Assembly (NCBI RefSeq): GCF_023856365.1
Contig: NW_026042450.1
Span: 1 to 64,000, forward strand
DNA from: Brienomyrus brachyistius
Taxonomy: Eukaryota; Chordata; Actinopteri; Osteoglossiformes; Mormyridae
Direction: 5' to 3'
DNA length: 64,000 bases
Below are positions 23,876-34,253 of the stretch, piece after piece. The notes under the pieces were generated by a model. The model did not search any database and was not told the origin of the DNA. It was given only the letters and a program-made list of their open reading frames with translations. The stretch's first letter is position 1; each line of letters opens with the position of its first letter. A program made the translations under genes and the position numbers.

Positions 23876-23966
23876 CAGTGGAAGTCCGCTACAAAGGCAC
23901 AGTAACCAATAGGGTGCTGTTGTCTCAACCCGGTGAAGAAAACAACTGAGCTGCACTCTATTTAGG

Positions 23967-25493
23967 ATGGCCCTGATAGGGTGGGGATGTGGTAAAGTGA
24001 CTCTAGGGGTCATTCTTGTTGTAGGACTTGTATGGTTGTCCTGGCTCTCACCAGCTCCATTACAGCACCTACGGCGATGGACCCATGATGACTTCCATCT
24101 ACGCCCGTTGTCCGCTGACCACTCACATCCATTTATGCAAAACTACTGGTACCGATATGTACATGATACTGTGACAGCGAAAAATGTGACAAATTGCTAT
24201 GTTTGTTCAGTAATGCCCACTCATAGTGAAGGACCTACGGTGTATGGTAAAGCTATGAACATATCCCAAGCCAAATGCGCTGCTTCTTTCGCAGGAATAG
24301 GATACCAGAGCCGTCTTTCCCTTATATTTTCGCTAGCAGGGGAAGATGTGAACATAACTATACCTGGGACTAATAGAATGACAGTGGTCCGAATTAAGTA
24401 TCAGGAGGCTACAGGAAACTACCTAGATGGCGTTGGGTTTCAAAATGGTACCTGTATACAGGATTTCTGGGTAGACTTCGCTGTTGCTAAAACTAATGTC
24501 TCACTTCCTTTTTCTGTCTTGATGGAAAGAGACCCACTGACATATCAGCATGCCATTTGTTTTAAGCAAGATAATGGTATGCGATGGATAGGAGGAAACA
24601 CCACGAACTGTAACCTAACATATGTAGACAGCATGTATGGATCTCCAATTTCGATGCTTCGCCCCAGTAATGGAACATATTGGGTGGACGGAGTAGCATG
24701 GTTGTGTGGACCTCGTGCATACTTTGTCTTACCACCGAACTGGTTTGGAGTGTGCGCTCTTATTTTTGTTTCAGATCACACCTTCCTGATAGCACAGGAA
24801 AGTAAAACTTTCTTCAGAAACAGGAGAAGGCGTTCGATATCAATACAACCCCATGATAGTGTGTGGGGAACCGACGTGCCCGCTGAACATAAATTGTGGG
24901 GAACAGGCAGTAAAGTTATGCTGGCCCTGTTCCCTGGGCTAGGAATTGGAAAACTCATGCTACGCGTAGAAACTCTAAATTATAGACTAGGTCTATTTAT
25001 GAATGATTCGATACTGATTAACCAAAAACAAAATGAACAATTAGACATAACCAGACAGATGGTAATCCAGAATCGTATGGCATTAGACCTACTGACAGCC
25101 GCACAAGGAGGAGTATGTGTCCTCCTGAACCAAACGTGCTGCACTTACATTCCTGACAATGTGCACTCACCCAATATGACATCTGCCTTAGACCGCCTCC
25201 GAAACTTACAAAAAGTGATGACCATGGACAGTCGACCGCAGTCCTCCTCATCCTGGTTAGACTGGTTTATTACAGGAACATGGTGGTCAATACTGATGAA
25301 AACATGCCTACCTCTTCTTTTGTTTTTCATTTTATTTTTCTGTTGTTTTATTACTGTTATACCATGTTTGAAAATGTTTATTAATCAAGCTCTTAATGCT
25401 GCTTTTCGGACACGCAGTACAATGTTTCTCTCCCTTACCCAAACTATAGAGACAGAGCCTGTTTCCAGCGATGGCGATGAAGAAGACATATAA
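23967..25493 (+). CDS. env: ERV envelope glycoprotein, uninterrupted
   Basis: Env mediates receptor binding and membrane fusion in retroviruses. The 508-codon frame starts at an ATG two bases after a splice-acceptor-like CTCTATTTAG. An N-terminal hydrophobic signal (residues ~10-33) is followed by a surface subunit with a CYVC (CxxC) motif at ~77 and many N-x-S/T sites. A furin-type site RNRRRRS lies at residue 284. The transmembrane subunit has a Gln/Asn-rich helix, a segment resembling the immunosuppressive region and a CX6CC motif (25116-25142), so SU and TM are probably disulphide-linked as in gamma-type Envs. A membrane span at ~439-467 and a ~40-residue acidic tail end the protein. No stop or frameshift is seen, unlike gag and pol, but the near-identical LTRs mean recent insertion alone could explain this. 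Confidence 0.9.
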   Translation: MALIGWGCGKVTLGVILVVGLVWLSWLSPAPLQHLRRWTHDDFHLRPLSADHSHPFMQNYWYRYVHDTVTAKNVTNCYVCSVMPTHSEGPTVYGKAMNISQAKCAASFAGIGYQSRLSLIFSLAGEDVNITIPGTNRMTVVRIKYQEATGNYLDGVGFQNGTCIQDFWVDFAVAKTNVSLPFSVLMERDPLTYQHAICFKQDNGMRWIGGNTTNCNLTYVDSMYGSPISMLRPSNGTYWVDGVAWLCGPRAYFVLPPNWFGVCALIFVSDHTFLIAQESKTFFRNRRRRSISIQPHDSVWGTDVPAEHKLWGTGSKVMLALFPGLGIGKLMLRVETLNYRLGLFMNDSILINQKQNEQLDITRQMVIQNRMALDLLTAAQGGVCVLLNQTCCTYIPDNVHSPNMTSALDRLRNLQKVMTMDSRPQSSSSWLDWFITGTWWSILMKTCLPLLLFFILFFCCFITVIPCLKMFINQALNAAFRTRSTMFLSLTQTIETEPVSSDGDEEDI

Positions 25494-25506
25494 TTCATAA
25501 TGACGG

Positions 25507-25536
25507 CCGAGCCGAAAGCACCCGTGCAGGGCTCGG
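25507..25536 (+). other. Stem-loop just after env
   Basis: CCGAGCC (25507) pairs perfectly with GGCTCGG (25530), with an inner GCAC/GTGC pairing. It lies 14 bases behind the env stop in the ERV 3' region. Function unknown; an RNA export or stability element is one possibility. Confidence 0.45.
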
Positions 25537-25648
25537 ACCTGAAGAACCGGAATTAAATGTTTTCCAGGATAATGACAATGTGGTCTAAATGAAGGTTGTA
25601 CCTAAAGTGCTTTTGCAACTTGTACAATGTTGATGCTTCTGATCATAC

Positions 25649-25983
25649 TGTCATGATAAACAGTTGTTAATCATTTCTGTATGATCAGCAATGAGTCTAA
25701 ATATATATGTATACGTTATTTCTTATCTTCTAGCCACATACTCTTAGCTATTGTACTCTAAGTAGGTGGTTAACAGCTGCCTACTTAGATAAGAATCTCA
25801 CTTCCCTCTCTTGCGCCCCCCATTGACTATAAATAAAGAAGCCAAGGGGAACCACCCTTTGTAACACATTCTGCTGTAGTTTGCATTGCAGAGAGTGTGG
25901 GTACCCTTGCAAGTAAAACTGTAACCTGTGTGTGTCTCGTAAATGTGGAGTTGGGGTGGAAACGCCGGGCGCTTTCCCCAACA
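25649..25983 (+). repeat. 3' LTR of the ERV with altered 5' edge
   Basis: From AAACAGTTGTTAATC onward it equals the 5' LTR except for one base (GAGTCTAAA versus GAGTGTAAA). Its first 15 bases (TGTCATGATAAACAG) differ from the 19-base start of the 5' LTR and of the solo LTR (TGTTAGGTTGAAGAAACAG). No purine-rich polypurine tract precedes it. A small deletion or replacement at the env/U3 border is the simplest explanation. Confidence 0.85.
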
Positions 25984-26043
25984 ATTGCCTATGAAATATA
26001 TAACAAGAAATATAGTTAAATAACTCAGTAATTTTTTCTGCAG

Positions 26044-26448
26044 GGTCAAGCCACAGAGCCAACACCCTCTGAAGAAGACACAGGGCCAAATGCATCTCCT
26101 CCACAAAAGAAGTCTGCCATAGAAGAGCTTTTTGGGGATACATTTGTGAAAGAGTCAGACACAGAGAAAACTTTTTACAACACAATCAAAGAGGAGGTAG
26201 CATCATACAGGGCAGCAAGCAGTTTGCCAGTGGATGGTGGTAATCCGCTGGCGTGGTGGAAACACAATGAGTGTAAATACCCTCACATTGCAAAAATGGC
26301 AAGACACTACCTTGCTGTGCCTGGCACGTCAGTTCCTAGTGAGAGGGTATTCTCCACAGCAGGTGACATAGTGACAGCTAAGAGGTCTACTCTCTCCCCA
26401 GAGAATGTAGACATCCTCATCTTTTTGAAAAAAAATTTGTCATTATAA
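26044..26448 (+). CDS. hAT transposase, exon 2 (C-terminal dimerisation domain)
   Basis: The acceptor TTTTTTCTGCAG ends at 26043, and the exon continues in phase 0 from exon 1, 8.8 kb upstream. It encodes 134 residues ending in a classic hATC domain: NPLAWWKHNE, YPHIAKMARHYLAVPGTSVPSERVFSTAG (with the third catalytic Glu in PSERVF), and LSPENVDILIFLKKNL. With exon 1 the predicted transposase is 621 residues, the usual size, with no break. Confidence 0.92.
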   Translation, partial: GQATEPTPSEEDTGPNASPPQKKSAIEELFGDTFVKESDTEKTFYNTIKEEVASYRAASSLPVDGGNPLAWWKHNECKYPHIAKMARHYLAVPGTSVPSERVFSTAGDIVTAKRSTLSPENVDILIFLKKNLSL

Positions 26449-26764
26449 GGTTTGGCCTGTTTTCAGTTCTCAGGTTGTTTTTCAATTGTTGCATTGAAGT
26501 ATTCAAGTATTGAGAATTTTATTTAAAAATTGTATTTATTCAGCTTTTTCAGTTATTTCTTGGTTTTATTTTTGTAATTTATTTTTGTTATTTTTGATAA
26601 AACCAAAAGTTCCTTGCCATACTGTTCTTGTAATAAATGAGAAGCAAATTACATTTGACTCCTCCCCTTTTTGCTGATCCGAAAATTGATCCGATCCGTG
26701 ACTCAAAATCCGTGATATGATCCGAACCGTTAGTTTTGTGATCCGTTGCACCACTAAAAATAGC

Positions 26765-26890
26765 AGTCACTCCCTATGCAGCAATACAATCACACATACA
26801 TAACATACACACAAGTCAAAGCAACAAGGGGGCTAGTGAAGACGTAAACCAAAGAAAACCAAGCGGGGAGACAGCAAGCCAAACTGAGGT
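26765..26890 (-). mobile_element. Old solo LTR, second part
   Basis: GTCACTCCCTATGCA and the following A/C-rich sequence continue the LTR interrupted at 15528 (compare 39039 onward). Similarity fades after about 26890, so the far end is truncated or diverged. Confidence 0.55.
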
Positions 26891-26989
26891 CGCGGGGGGG
26901 ACCGGAGCCTGTCCTTGGAACAACAGGCGTAGGCAGGAACCAACCCTGGGCAGGAGTCAACACTCTGCAGGGCGCAAACACTCACAACT

Positions 26990-27050
26990 CAGATTTGCCA
27001 ATTAACCTACCCTGCGCACTTTTGGACTGTGGGAGGAAACCGGAGCCCCT
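26990..27050 (-). mobile_element. SINE fragment, antisense
   Basis: CCAATTAACCTACCCTGCG followed by GGACTGTGGGAGGAAACCGG matches the body of the ATGG-tailed SINE family on the minus strand (compare 49330-49375). Only a piece remains. Confidence 0.5.
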
Positions 27051-27246
27051 GCTGGAAGTCTTTCCCCATTCACCAGATTATATTGCCAGAAGACTGAAAA
27101 TTAGATATCAAATACTAGAGTGACATAAAAACAAAAAACAAGTTTGCTTGTAATGAGACGCAAAACAGAAGATTATCTCTTTTTATATTTTGAGAAAACA
27201 TTTTAATATTTATCCAACCGGTCAAATGGTTTAATACTTCATACAG

Positions 27247-27420
27247 CAGCATTTCTAAACTCATTCCTCAGCCCACCAGACAGCTCCACGTTTTTGCTCT
27301 GTCCCAGATCCCTGCATGCATGAACCAAACAGTCACCTTTTACTGCTGTGCTGAGAGCTTGGACAGAGCAAAACTGTGGATCTTTGCAGTGGGGTCCAAG
27401 GACTGGGTTGAGAAACCCTG
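27247..27420. mobile_element. Short hAT-like MITE
   Basis: The ends CAGCATTTCTAAACTCATTC and GGGTTGAGAAACCCTG (reverse complement CAGGGTTTCTCAACCC) are imperfect inverted repeats. The GTCCAAGGACTGGGTTGAGAAAC end is typical of small hAT elements in fish. No coding. Confidence 0.6.
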
Positions 27421-28983
27421 GCATAGAGGAGACTGCAGTGAGAGCCAAGAAAAAAAGAGATTAGAGAGGAAGGTAAAATGCTTCCATTAGCATGGCAAAT
27501 AAGCTGCAAGTACAGACCCTGTGCTTCCATTACAAACAAAAAGCCTGTATGACCCTCCTAAACACACAAGTCAGATTAACTTAACCAGGGGAAATAAGCA
27601 TAAAACTTGGCAAAGACTACACTATGAAAAGGGAAGGTGAACATCATACTTACACGAACTTCTGCTAAAGCAAATGGACAAACCCCTTTTAACTGAATCA
27701 AGTTACTTTAAAAAATTAATAATTCAAAAATAAAATCAATAAAAATTAAGAAAAACACAATCATGCTTTGAACTAATACTGCAGTCAGTCCTAAATGTTC
27801 CCATGACATTCTTTTCGTCACGACGCACACTCGGTACATACTGGTTAAAAACCATTTATAATCCTTCATGTATCAGTCTATGATGGAGCACCCCAACCTG
27901 GGCCGCCCATCCAACATGGCAGATTTCTGCCCCCTGGCCCCGGAGACTAGCAGACTAACCTCAGGAAACAGGGAACCAGGGGGACATGGGCCGCTGACTG
28001 GATGGGCGACTCCAGAATGAGGTGAAGCAGAAGGTAGACTCCACAGCAGAGGACCGAGGAATGTAGACCAAAACCAGGGAACCTGAAGTGGCAAGAACAC
28101 AAACCAGGACAGACATATAAAACCAAGCAAAGGCATCAGTGGCACAGCCCACCAGCTTGTGAAAGATGGCTACCTGGCATCATGAATCCCTAAATCAAAA
28201 ACCTTTGTGATGGCAACTTTGTCACCCAGGACTGATCCCTTCTAAAGACCTCAAGTTTCAATGCAAGGTTTCCGAAATGTTTTGAAACATTACTCCATGT
28301 GACTGCTGTGGTATTGTTCCAGGCAGGGAAAACAACTTAGGAGAAAATTTCCGTGCATGTTGGGTGTTTGTGGTACTGTTGGGCTGAGGGGGTAATTGAG
28401 TGACTATTAACCTTTGAAATCCAATTATATTATTTAAACAGGTTAGTAGTTAGACAGTGTGATTTAGATGAGGATAAGGATGTTTTATTGTCATTACAAA
28501 ACGTGTTCTACATGAAGGGAACAAATGAGGCACTCAGATCCGGTGTATTAGCAATAATAAAATAAAAATAAAATCGAAAGAACAATACAATGAATAATAT
28601 GGTAACAATTAAAATAAAATATAATAAAGACATTAAGATAGATTCCATTAGGAGAATTTAACCATGGATGTAAAGTGAGCGGGTGTGAGTGTAGCAGAGA
28701 TTACTGAGGTCTGTGTGTAATAAAGTATATGTGACACTGGCTGAGGAAGCAGCAACGTGTGTGTGTGCAAAGTCACAGTAATAACCTGCAGCACTGAGGG
28801 ATCTATTGCAGCGAAGCCCTGACATGTAACACTGGTGATGAATAGCAGTGTTAGATATAGGTATAGTGAGGTACTTATAATTATAGTAGGTGTAGGATCA
28901 AGGCCTGGATTAGATTTAGTTAGAAACATACAGGGCAAATCTAGATAACACATACACACACAGATTACATATAATTATAAATT
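27421..28983. other. Stretch without a recognisable gene
   Basis: No supported exon. A GC-richer block at 27880-28150 may be a decayed LTR, but I could not find both ends. Confidence 0.4.
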
Positions 28984-29195
28984 TAGGGGCAGTGTGTAGC
29001 TCAGTGTGCTAAGCCTGTGATCAGAAAATAGCCCACTTTAGCCCAGCCTGGGCACATCTGTGGGTCCTTCAGCAAGGCCCCCAGCTCCCTGGGTGCCACT
29101 ATGACTGGCTGTCCGTCACGGCCAGCTCACTCTGAGCAAGTTGGGGGAGGCAAAACGAAAATATCTTGATTGGGATCAATAAAAAGTATTAATTC
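28984..29195 (+). mobile_element. Probable tRNA-derived SINE
   Basis: GGGGCAGTGTGTAGCTCAGT resembles a tRNA 5' half (A box TAGCTCAGTGTGC). It is followed by GGTCCTTCAGCAAGGCCCCC and CTCTGAGCAAGTTGGG, words usual in the tails of fish SINEs, and then an A-rich end (GGGATCAATAAAAAGTATT). The B box is weak. Confidence 0.55.
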
Positions 29196-30243
29196 TTATC
29201 CTACGGTCTGAGCATTCGGTCAATCCAAGTACAGAGAGTGGTAATGTGGACAATGCTGCTTGCATTTCCGGCCCAGCAAGGCCTGCTGATTCTCCACAGC
29301 TATATATATTCAGCACTGACCTTTTTCCATTCAGTGGTTGTTAAAATAACTTTGTGTAGCCTAGTAATGGTGTAGTGTAATATTCTTTGGTTTGTAATAT
29401 AAGGGATTAAATTATATCTTCCAAGTGAGATACAGGCCCTCCACATTTTCAGTGAAAGGAGGCCAGACAGCATGAAAGCTCTTCCTACATTTGCCTCTGC
29501 TGTATCTCAGATTTTCAAAAGGTAACATAGAAAACACATCCTTAACCTATTGTCTGAAGGCAGGGGGTCTGGAGGACTTCCACTGTGTGAGAGTTGTTCT
29601 TCCACCCAGCAGAGAGGAGAAGGCTGTGGCTCTGGCCTGTGAGGCGGTGTATTGTTTTTCTGCGGGGAGATGTGAGCATCGGGTGAGACTCGACTCAAAT
29701 GCAGCCACTTTGAGACAGACGTGGACTTTAAGGAAACACAGACTACACATGGAACAGCAATGACTGAGCTGGGGAACGCATTGAGGGCAGACATATTTAT
29801 ACACAGCACACTAATCAGCGACAAAACAGGTGTACAGGGTTAGGATGGAGAACTATAATGGGATACAGGAGAATTAGGAGGGTTACAAAGGGCCAGCAGC
29901 GACCCCTGCTGGCATGAGTGGGAGGAGACATGAAAAAATAAGAGATTACAGATCATGACAGGAGCACCAAGCACAGCAACAGTGGGGTCATGCTCAATTA
30001 TCACACCACATATATTAGAAAACATTATGAAAATCTGTTCCCAAAAATTGTTCAAACATCAGCATGAACGAAACATACGACTTGTTGTACCTAGGCTACA
30101 CTGGCACTGACAGCAGAGTGTAACAAATTACCAGCTACGACATATATCTGATGATTCAGAAGAAAGACAAGTTGAAGAAACAAAGTGGTTAATTGACTAT
30201 TGTATAATAATCAAATCACTTCATAATCATGTAATACATAATA
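29196..30243. other. Stretch without a recognisable gene
   Basis: No supported exon. The segment 29640-29960 has an LTR-like look (TATTTATA, and an ATCATGACA end) but no matching start that I can defend. Confidence 0.4.
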
Positions 30244-30452
30244 TGTCACGATGGGAAGAGGGACAATCCAAGGGCAGCCTTGTGGGTTTTATTGCTGAAC
30301 CAAAAGACATGAATAGAACCCAAGAGGAGGAGGAGAGCACAAATAGGAGGGAGGGAGGAAGGAATAAGCAGGAGGAGTCGGGGAGAACCTACTAACACGG
30401 GGAGCAGAGAGGGGTCCTCCTCCTTTTTGGGTAAAACTAATTGCTCGTGACA
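30244..30452 (-). mobile_element. Possible solo LTR of the TGTCACG class
   Basis: It begins TGTCACGA and ends TCGTGACA, perfect 8-bp inverted termini of TG...CA type. It holds an antisense AATAAAAC (GTTTTATTGCT on the plus strand), like the surer elements at 46766-47024 and 38706-39430. No target duplication was found (TAATA versus TGGTA). Confidence 0.4.
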
Positions 30453-32346
30453 TGGTAAGAGGCAACTTCTTTCTTGAGAGAATTTCTTTAAAGGGCAAGA
30501 CAACCAAAGCTGTAAATCTAACAGGAAAAAATAGCCTTTGTAGAATTCTATGTGAAGACCCTCTGGACCAGGCGCCCTGCCACTCTGCATTGTTTTTTTT
30601 GCATGTACAACTTTGTACTCCATAATTTTAATATTTTATCACGAAGCCTGAAGAGCAATATGAACTATATCTTGCTTTAAGTAAATTGTCTCATCCATTA
30701 TTAGATTTAAACACAGTCATAATCCACAGCAAACTGCACTTACAGCCTTCATCCTGCTCTTCAGTCTTTGACGTGCTGCATCTAAATGGGGACTCGTCAA
30801 AAAGCCAAGTGGAGCTGTCATGAATGAAGGCCTTGTTCAAGCTTCCCCAGCCTGACAGCAGGTTAGTCTCTCATTTGACTAAAGTATATTTAATTTCTAC
30901 AGAACTTTGCAGGCTCATCTAGGATAGAGAATTTCTGCTGCTGAGCGCATTAGAAGAGATTCTCAGAGGGAGATACGAGTCCTAGGTGCCTGCTGGGTAC
31001 ATATTCAAGACAGAGTTAGGACCGACTTCAATAATTCTGCACTGTCTCCCAGATTACGGGAAAAAATTGTATTTTACTGAAAATTTCATTTATGGAATTT
31101 TACCTTAGACTTGGTCAACAGCCATGTGGATAAATTTCAGAACTACAGACGGTCTGTGGGTTGGGGGGGACAGGCAGGTTGGCAGGTGGGGGCACACTGA
31201 ATGCTCCTAGGGGTGTGCTTATATGATTTACAGGAGCCGAGGCTAACAAAGGCACTAAACTGCACAAACAGCCTCATGTACGAAGTTTTACATGAAAAGG
31301 GGCCATGGGCTTGTTGGCACTATGATTCTTAGCACTCTGACTAATACAGCCAACTGGACCATCTACCTCTTCAAAAAACATCCATGCAGAGTTTCCTGCC
31401 TGTTTCTGACAGCTTTCACTGTTTTTCTTTTTTGCTCCAGTATCTTGACCTTTACAATCTGGAGGATTGCTACCCTCCAACTAGCTGTTTTGGGTCAAAA
31501 TGGCCCCATCTGCGTTAATTTGCATCATTAATTACAGCATAAATCGATACATTCCAGATGAATTTTTAAGGTAATTTCAACAAAAGCCTGTAAAATTGTT
31601 AGTTCTGTTAGGCAGAACTGAAAATATGATGTTAAATGTATCACAGTGCAATTGTATTAAAAATAAATCAATGACTTTGCATGACTATTTTTGCACGACA
31701 GATTTAAATTTCATGTTTATAGTTCAATTTTATGTTATATAAACAAAATAATTTTTAATACAGTGCATTTTTTTATTAATTCAACAGCACCCATGTTCAA
31801 TCCACTTAAGTTTGGAAGGTGTATTGGAAGGTAACGCAGATATTTCTTAAGTGGGCATCCAGAGATATCGTCCCCCCCTCCAAGCACCCCTTTTCTCCAC
31901 TAGTTCTGTATGGAGCTCGACAGGAGGAATGGAGAGGTAGAGAAAGGGGTTAGTCTCACACATAATGTAATGCAAAATAAAGAGTAAATACAAGTGCCAT
32001 GAAGCAGAATTGAGCTCCAGCAGGCCTCGACTTACAGTAAAGGAATTGTAAGGCAGACATGCTAACAAAACAGCTTTACATTCCCAATTCCAAACCATTA
32101 ATGGGCAACCTTAGAGTGACAACGGCTAAAAAAAACCTTAGCTATAAGCAGGAATGAAACGTTGTGAAAAGCCAAGACTCCACATGAACATGTTCTCCCC
32201 TTGCAGAGTCAGATCACGCATTTGAAGTGTTCCCAAGTGTTTGTGTGTTTTAGGTTCCTGTTAGTGAGGGGTCCTTTGCCGTTCTGTCTGACATCCAACA
32301 GAAAGTCCACTGTGTCTCTGCAACTGAAGCTGAGTCAGTGTAAGTG
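30453..32346. other. Stretch without a recognisable gene
   Basis: No exon, RNA gene or repeat boundary that I can support. Confidence 0.45.
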
Positions 32347-32460
32347 TGTGGCTCAGTAGCTCAAGTATTTGGGCTTGTAATCCAAAGTTTGCTGGTTTAA
32401 ATCCAGCTTCAGATGGATAACTGTATGTTTATGGGCCATTGAGTTATGAAAAATAATCAA
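32347..32460 (+). mobile_element. tRNA-derived SINE head
   Basis: TGTGGCTCAGTAGCTCAAGT, then GTAATCCAAAGTTTGCTGGT and TTAAATCCAGC, resembles a whole tRNA with A box (TAGCTCAAGTA) and B box (GGTTTAAATCC). The body continues to GGGCCATTGAGTTATG. It has no 3' CCA, and the stems do not support a working tRNA gene, so a SINE head is the better reading. Confidence 0.6.
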
Positions 32461-33242
32461 TGTAGTGAATCACTATATTCTCAAATTACTTGTACTTTTA
32501 TGAACAACACCGTTTATTAAACAAACAAATCTACATTGGCAGAATGAAGAATTAAAAATGAAAATAAACTATCATTTAAGAAACTGTGGAAAACTGAATA
32601 TACAATATTTGTAAATTGAAGGAAGAGTCCATTAACTTAAAACCGTTTTTTGGTGGATTCTTTTTTTTTTACAGTGTATGACGCGCTTGAATTCACTGAG
32701 CTCAAGTGTATGTGAAAATGAATATATTTACATCTAGTATGTTTCATGGCTTCACTGTATTTCCCTGTGCAATGATCAGTTTCGTCTAACTGGTGATGTT
32801 AAAGGCAGAGCTGAAATTTAGTTTAGTCATGACCTCAAAATTTAATTGAGTAGGTATTCTGTACAACCAGACGGAACTGCTGGTTGGGCTGGTCATCACC
32901 TGCTTTTTCTAAGTGAGGTCAAAATGTAAAGTTTCAAATTGCACAATATATATTAATCTGTTTTTAATGTTTTTACAAAATATTTTTATGTGTTTGCATC
33001 TTATATTTTGTATAATGGGCTTGTACATTTGATTCTTCCTTGATTTCGGTGTAATGAAGTGTAACTAGTGAAAAAGAGAGAAGCTTTTGGGAAGCATTAT
33101 TGAGCTGATTGTCCAGAGTCACTTGGGTGATAATTAAGGTCAATATAAATCACCTATTACCCACTGTAACCCTTTGTATTCCCCCCGCACACTCTGTTAA
33201 CAAAATAAGAGGGTTGAAGTTAAATCAGGTTAAAAAGGTAAA
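32461..33242. other. Stretch without a recognisable gene
   Basis: AT-rich DNA, no supported feature. Confidence 0.45.
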
Positions 33243-33790
33243 TTTGATCCTCCCCCTATCGCGGAAGATGCGTTCCAGACCCATCAGCGATAGGTGAAAA
33301 TCCACGATACAGAAGTTTTTTTGAAGTTTAAGCCTTAAAATACCCCTCCCACATGCTTTAAACATATGTAAACTCATTAAAACAACACATATATCTGTAT
33401 GTCGGGCTAAGGATATGAGTGACATAATAATAAAAATGAAATAATAATATGTAATATATATATATATACACACACACAACTTTCTCTCTATATATGTAAT
33501 GGAATATATAAAAATAAAAACATATATGGCTCTTACATATTCTTTTCATCCTTCTTCATGTAGCATACTGTTGATTCATTCAAGCCATAATGGCGAACGC
33601 CGTCCGCATAACGCTTTCCTTCCCGAAGCACATCCAGAAGTTTTACCTTCTCCTGAATGGTCAACGTCTTCCATCGTAGGGCTTAGAACAAAACGAAAAC
33701 AATCGGACCACAAACAATGTACGGGATACGCAGAGAATCGTGAGGCGTCGGAGAAAAATCTGTGATTTAGTGGGGGAATCGCTGTAATTT
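33243..33790 (-). mobile_element. Tigger/pogo-like transposon remnant
   Basis: On the minus strand a short frame near 33680-33550 reads WKTLTIQEKVKLLDVLREG, then YGLNESTVCYMKKDEKN. This is the CENP-B-type helix-turn-helix at the start of Tigger transposases. The outer ends, CCCCTATCGCGGAAGATGCG at the left and CTGTGATTTAGTGGGGGAAT at the right, resemble the CGCGATATAGTGGGGG-like termini of that group. Most of the transposase is missing. Confidence 0.65.
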
Positions 33791-34175
33791 GAAATCTGCC
33801 AATCCTGGTTTTCAGCACCATGGACAGAAACCTGTCGTTTATAGGGACCTATTATGCCCATTTTCACTGTTCATAATTGGATTTTTATGGTCTGCTAGAA
33901 TAGATTCACCCTTTTAATAGATGATATCCTAGAATCCAATATATTATTACAGGGCTGTTTTCATTTGATATTAACCAAACGTGATATATTTATTTTTACT
34001 TTTGATATCTCATCCTTTTCCCCTTATCTGATAAGAGCCGCTGTCCGCTGAGACAAGCTGGTGTGTTTTTACTGCTCATTGAAAAGTGGGTGGTGCGGAC
34101 TTTGTGTATTACAACACACTCTGAGACAGTCACTGACTGGTGGGCTCTGAGGAGGCGGTGTGACCTGAAAATCAT

Positions 34176-34241
34176 CCATCAATCAACCCAGGATGGGGGG
34201 ACAGGCAAGTGTAAGGCAACAGTGCTAACCACTGCACCGCT
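34176..34241 (-). mobile_element. SINE remnant with intact target duplication
   Basis: A 66-bp piece (ATGG-tail complement, then GTGCTAACCACTGCACCGC) is flanked by the perfect 12-bp duplication CCTGAAAATCAT (34164-34175 and 34242-34253). The tail and head ends are both present and the body is lost. Confidence 0.7.
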
Positions 34242-34253
34242 CCTGAAAATCAT

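Larger units (their letters stand above)
17344..25983 (+). mobile_element. Endogenous retrovirus, nearly complete provirus
   Basis: A TG...CA-bounded provirus of 8.64 kb is flanked by the perfect 5-bp duplication ATTGC (17339-17343 and 25984-25988). The order is LTR, primer-binding site, leader, gag, pro-pol, env, LTR. It sits in the intron of the hAT transposase in the same orientation. Gag and pol have the general layout of gamma/epsilon-like retroviruses: one zinc knuckle, a stop between gag and pro in the same frame, a GPY-type integrase end and a CX6CC env. Apart from the first 15-19 bp, the LTRs differ at one position, so the insertion is recent. Breaks: one stop in gag, one frame change and one stop in pol. 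env is open throughout. Confidence 0.93.
15529..26756 (+). mobile_element. hAT DNA transposon carrying a nested retrovirus
   Basis: The termini are inverted repeats: the left begins TAGGGGTGCAACGGATC and the right, reverse-complemented, begins TAGTGGTGCAACGGATC. The element is flanked by the perfect 8-bp duplication AAAATAGC (15521-15528 and 26757-26764), the hAT hallmark. Subterminal GATCCG words recur at both ends. Of its 11.2 kb, 8.6 kb is the ERV. Without it the element would be about 2.6 kb with a two-exon transposase, a normal hAT size. The matching uninterrupted target at 38706-39430 confirms the insertion site. Confidence 0.93.

Noticed and set aside
32347..32420. Functional tRNA gene
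   Set aside because: A and B boxes are present, but the acceptor stem does not pair well and the sequence continues into a SINE body.
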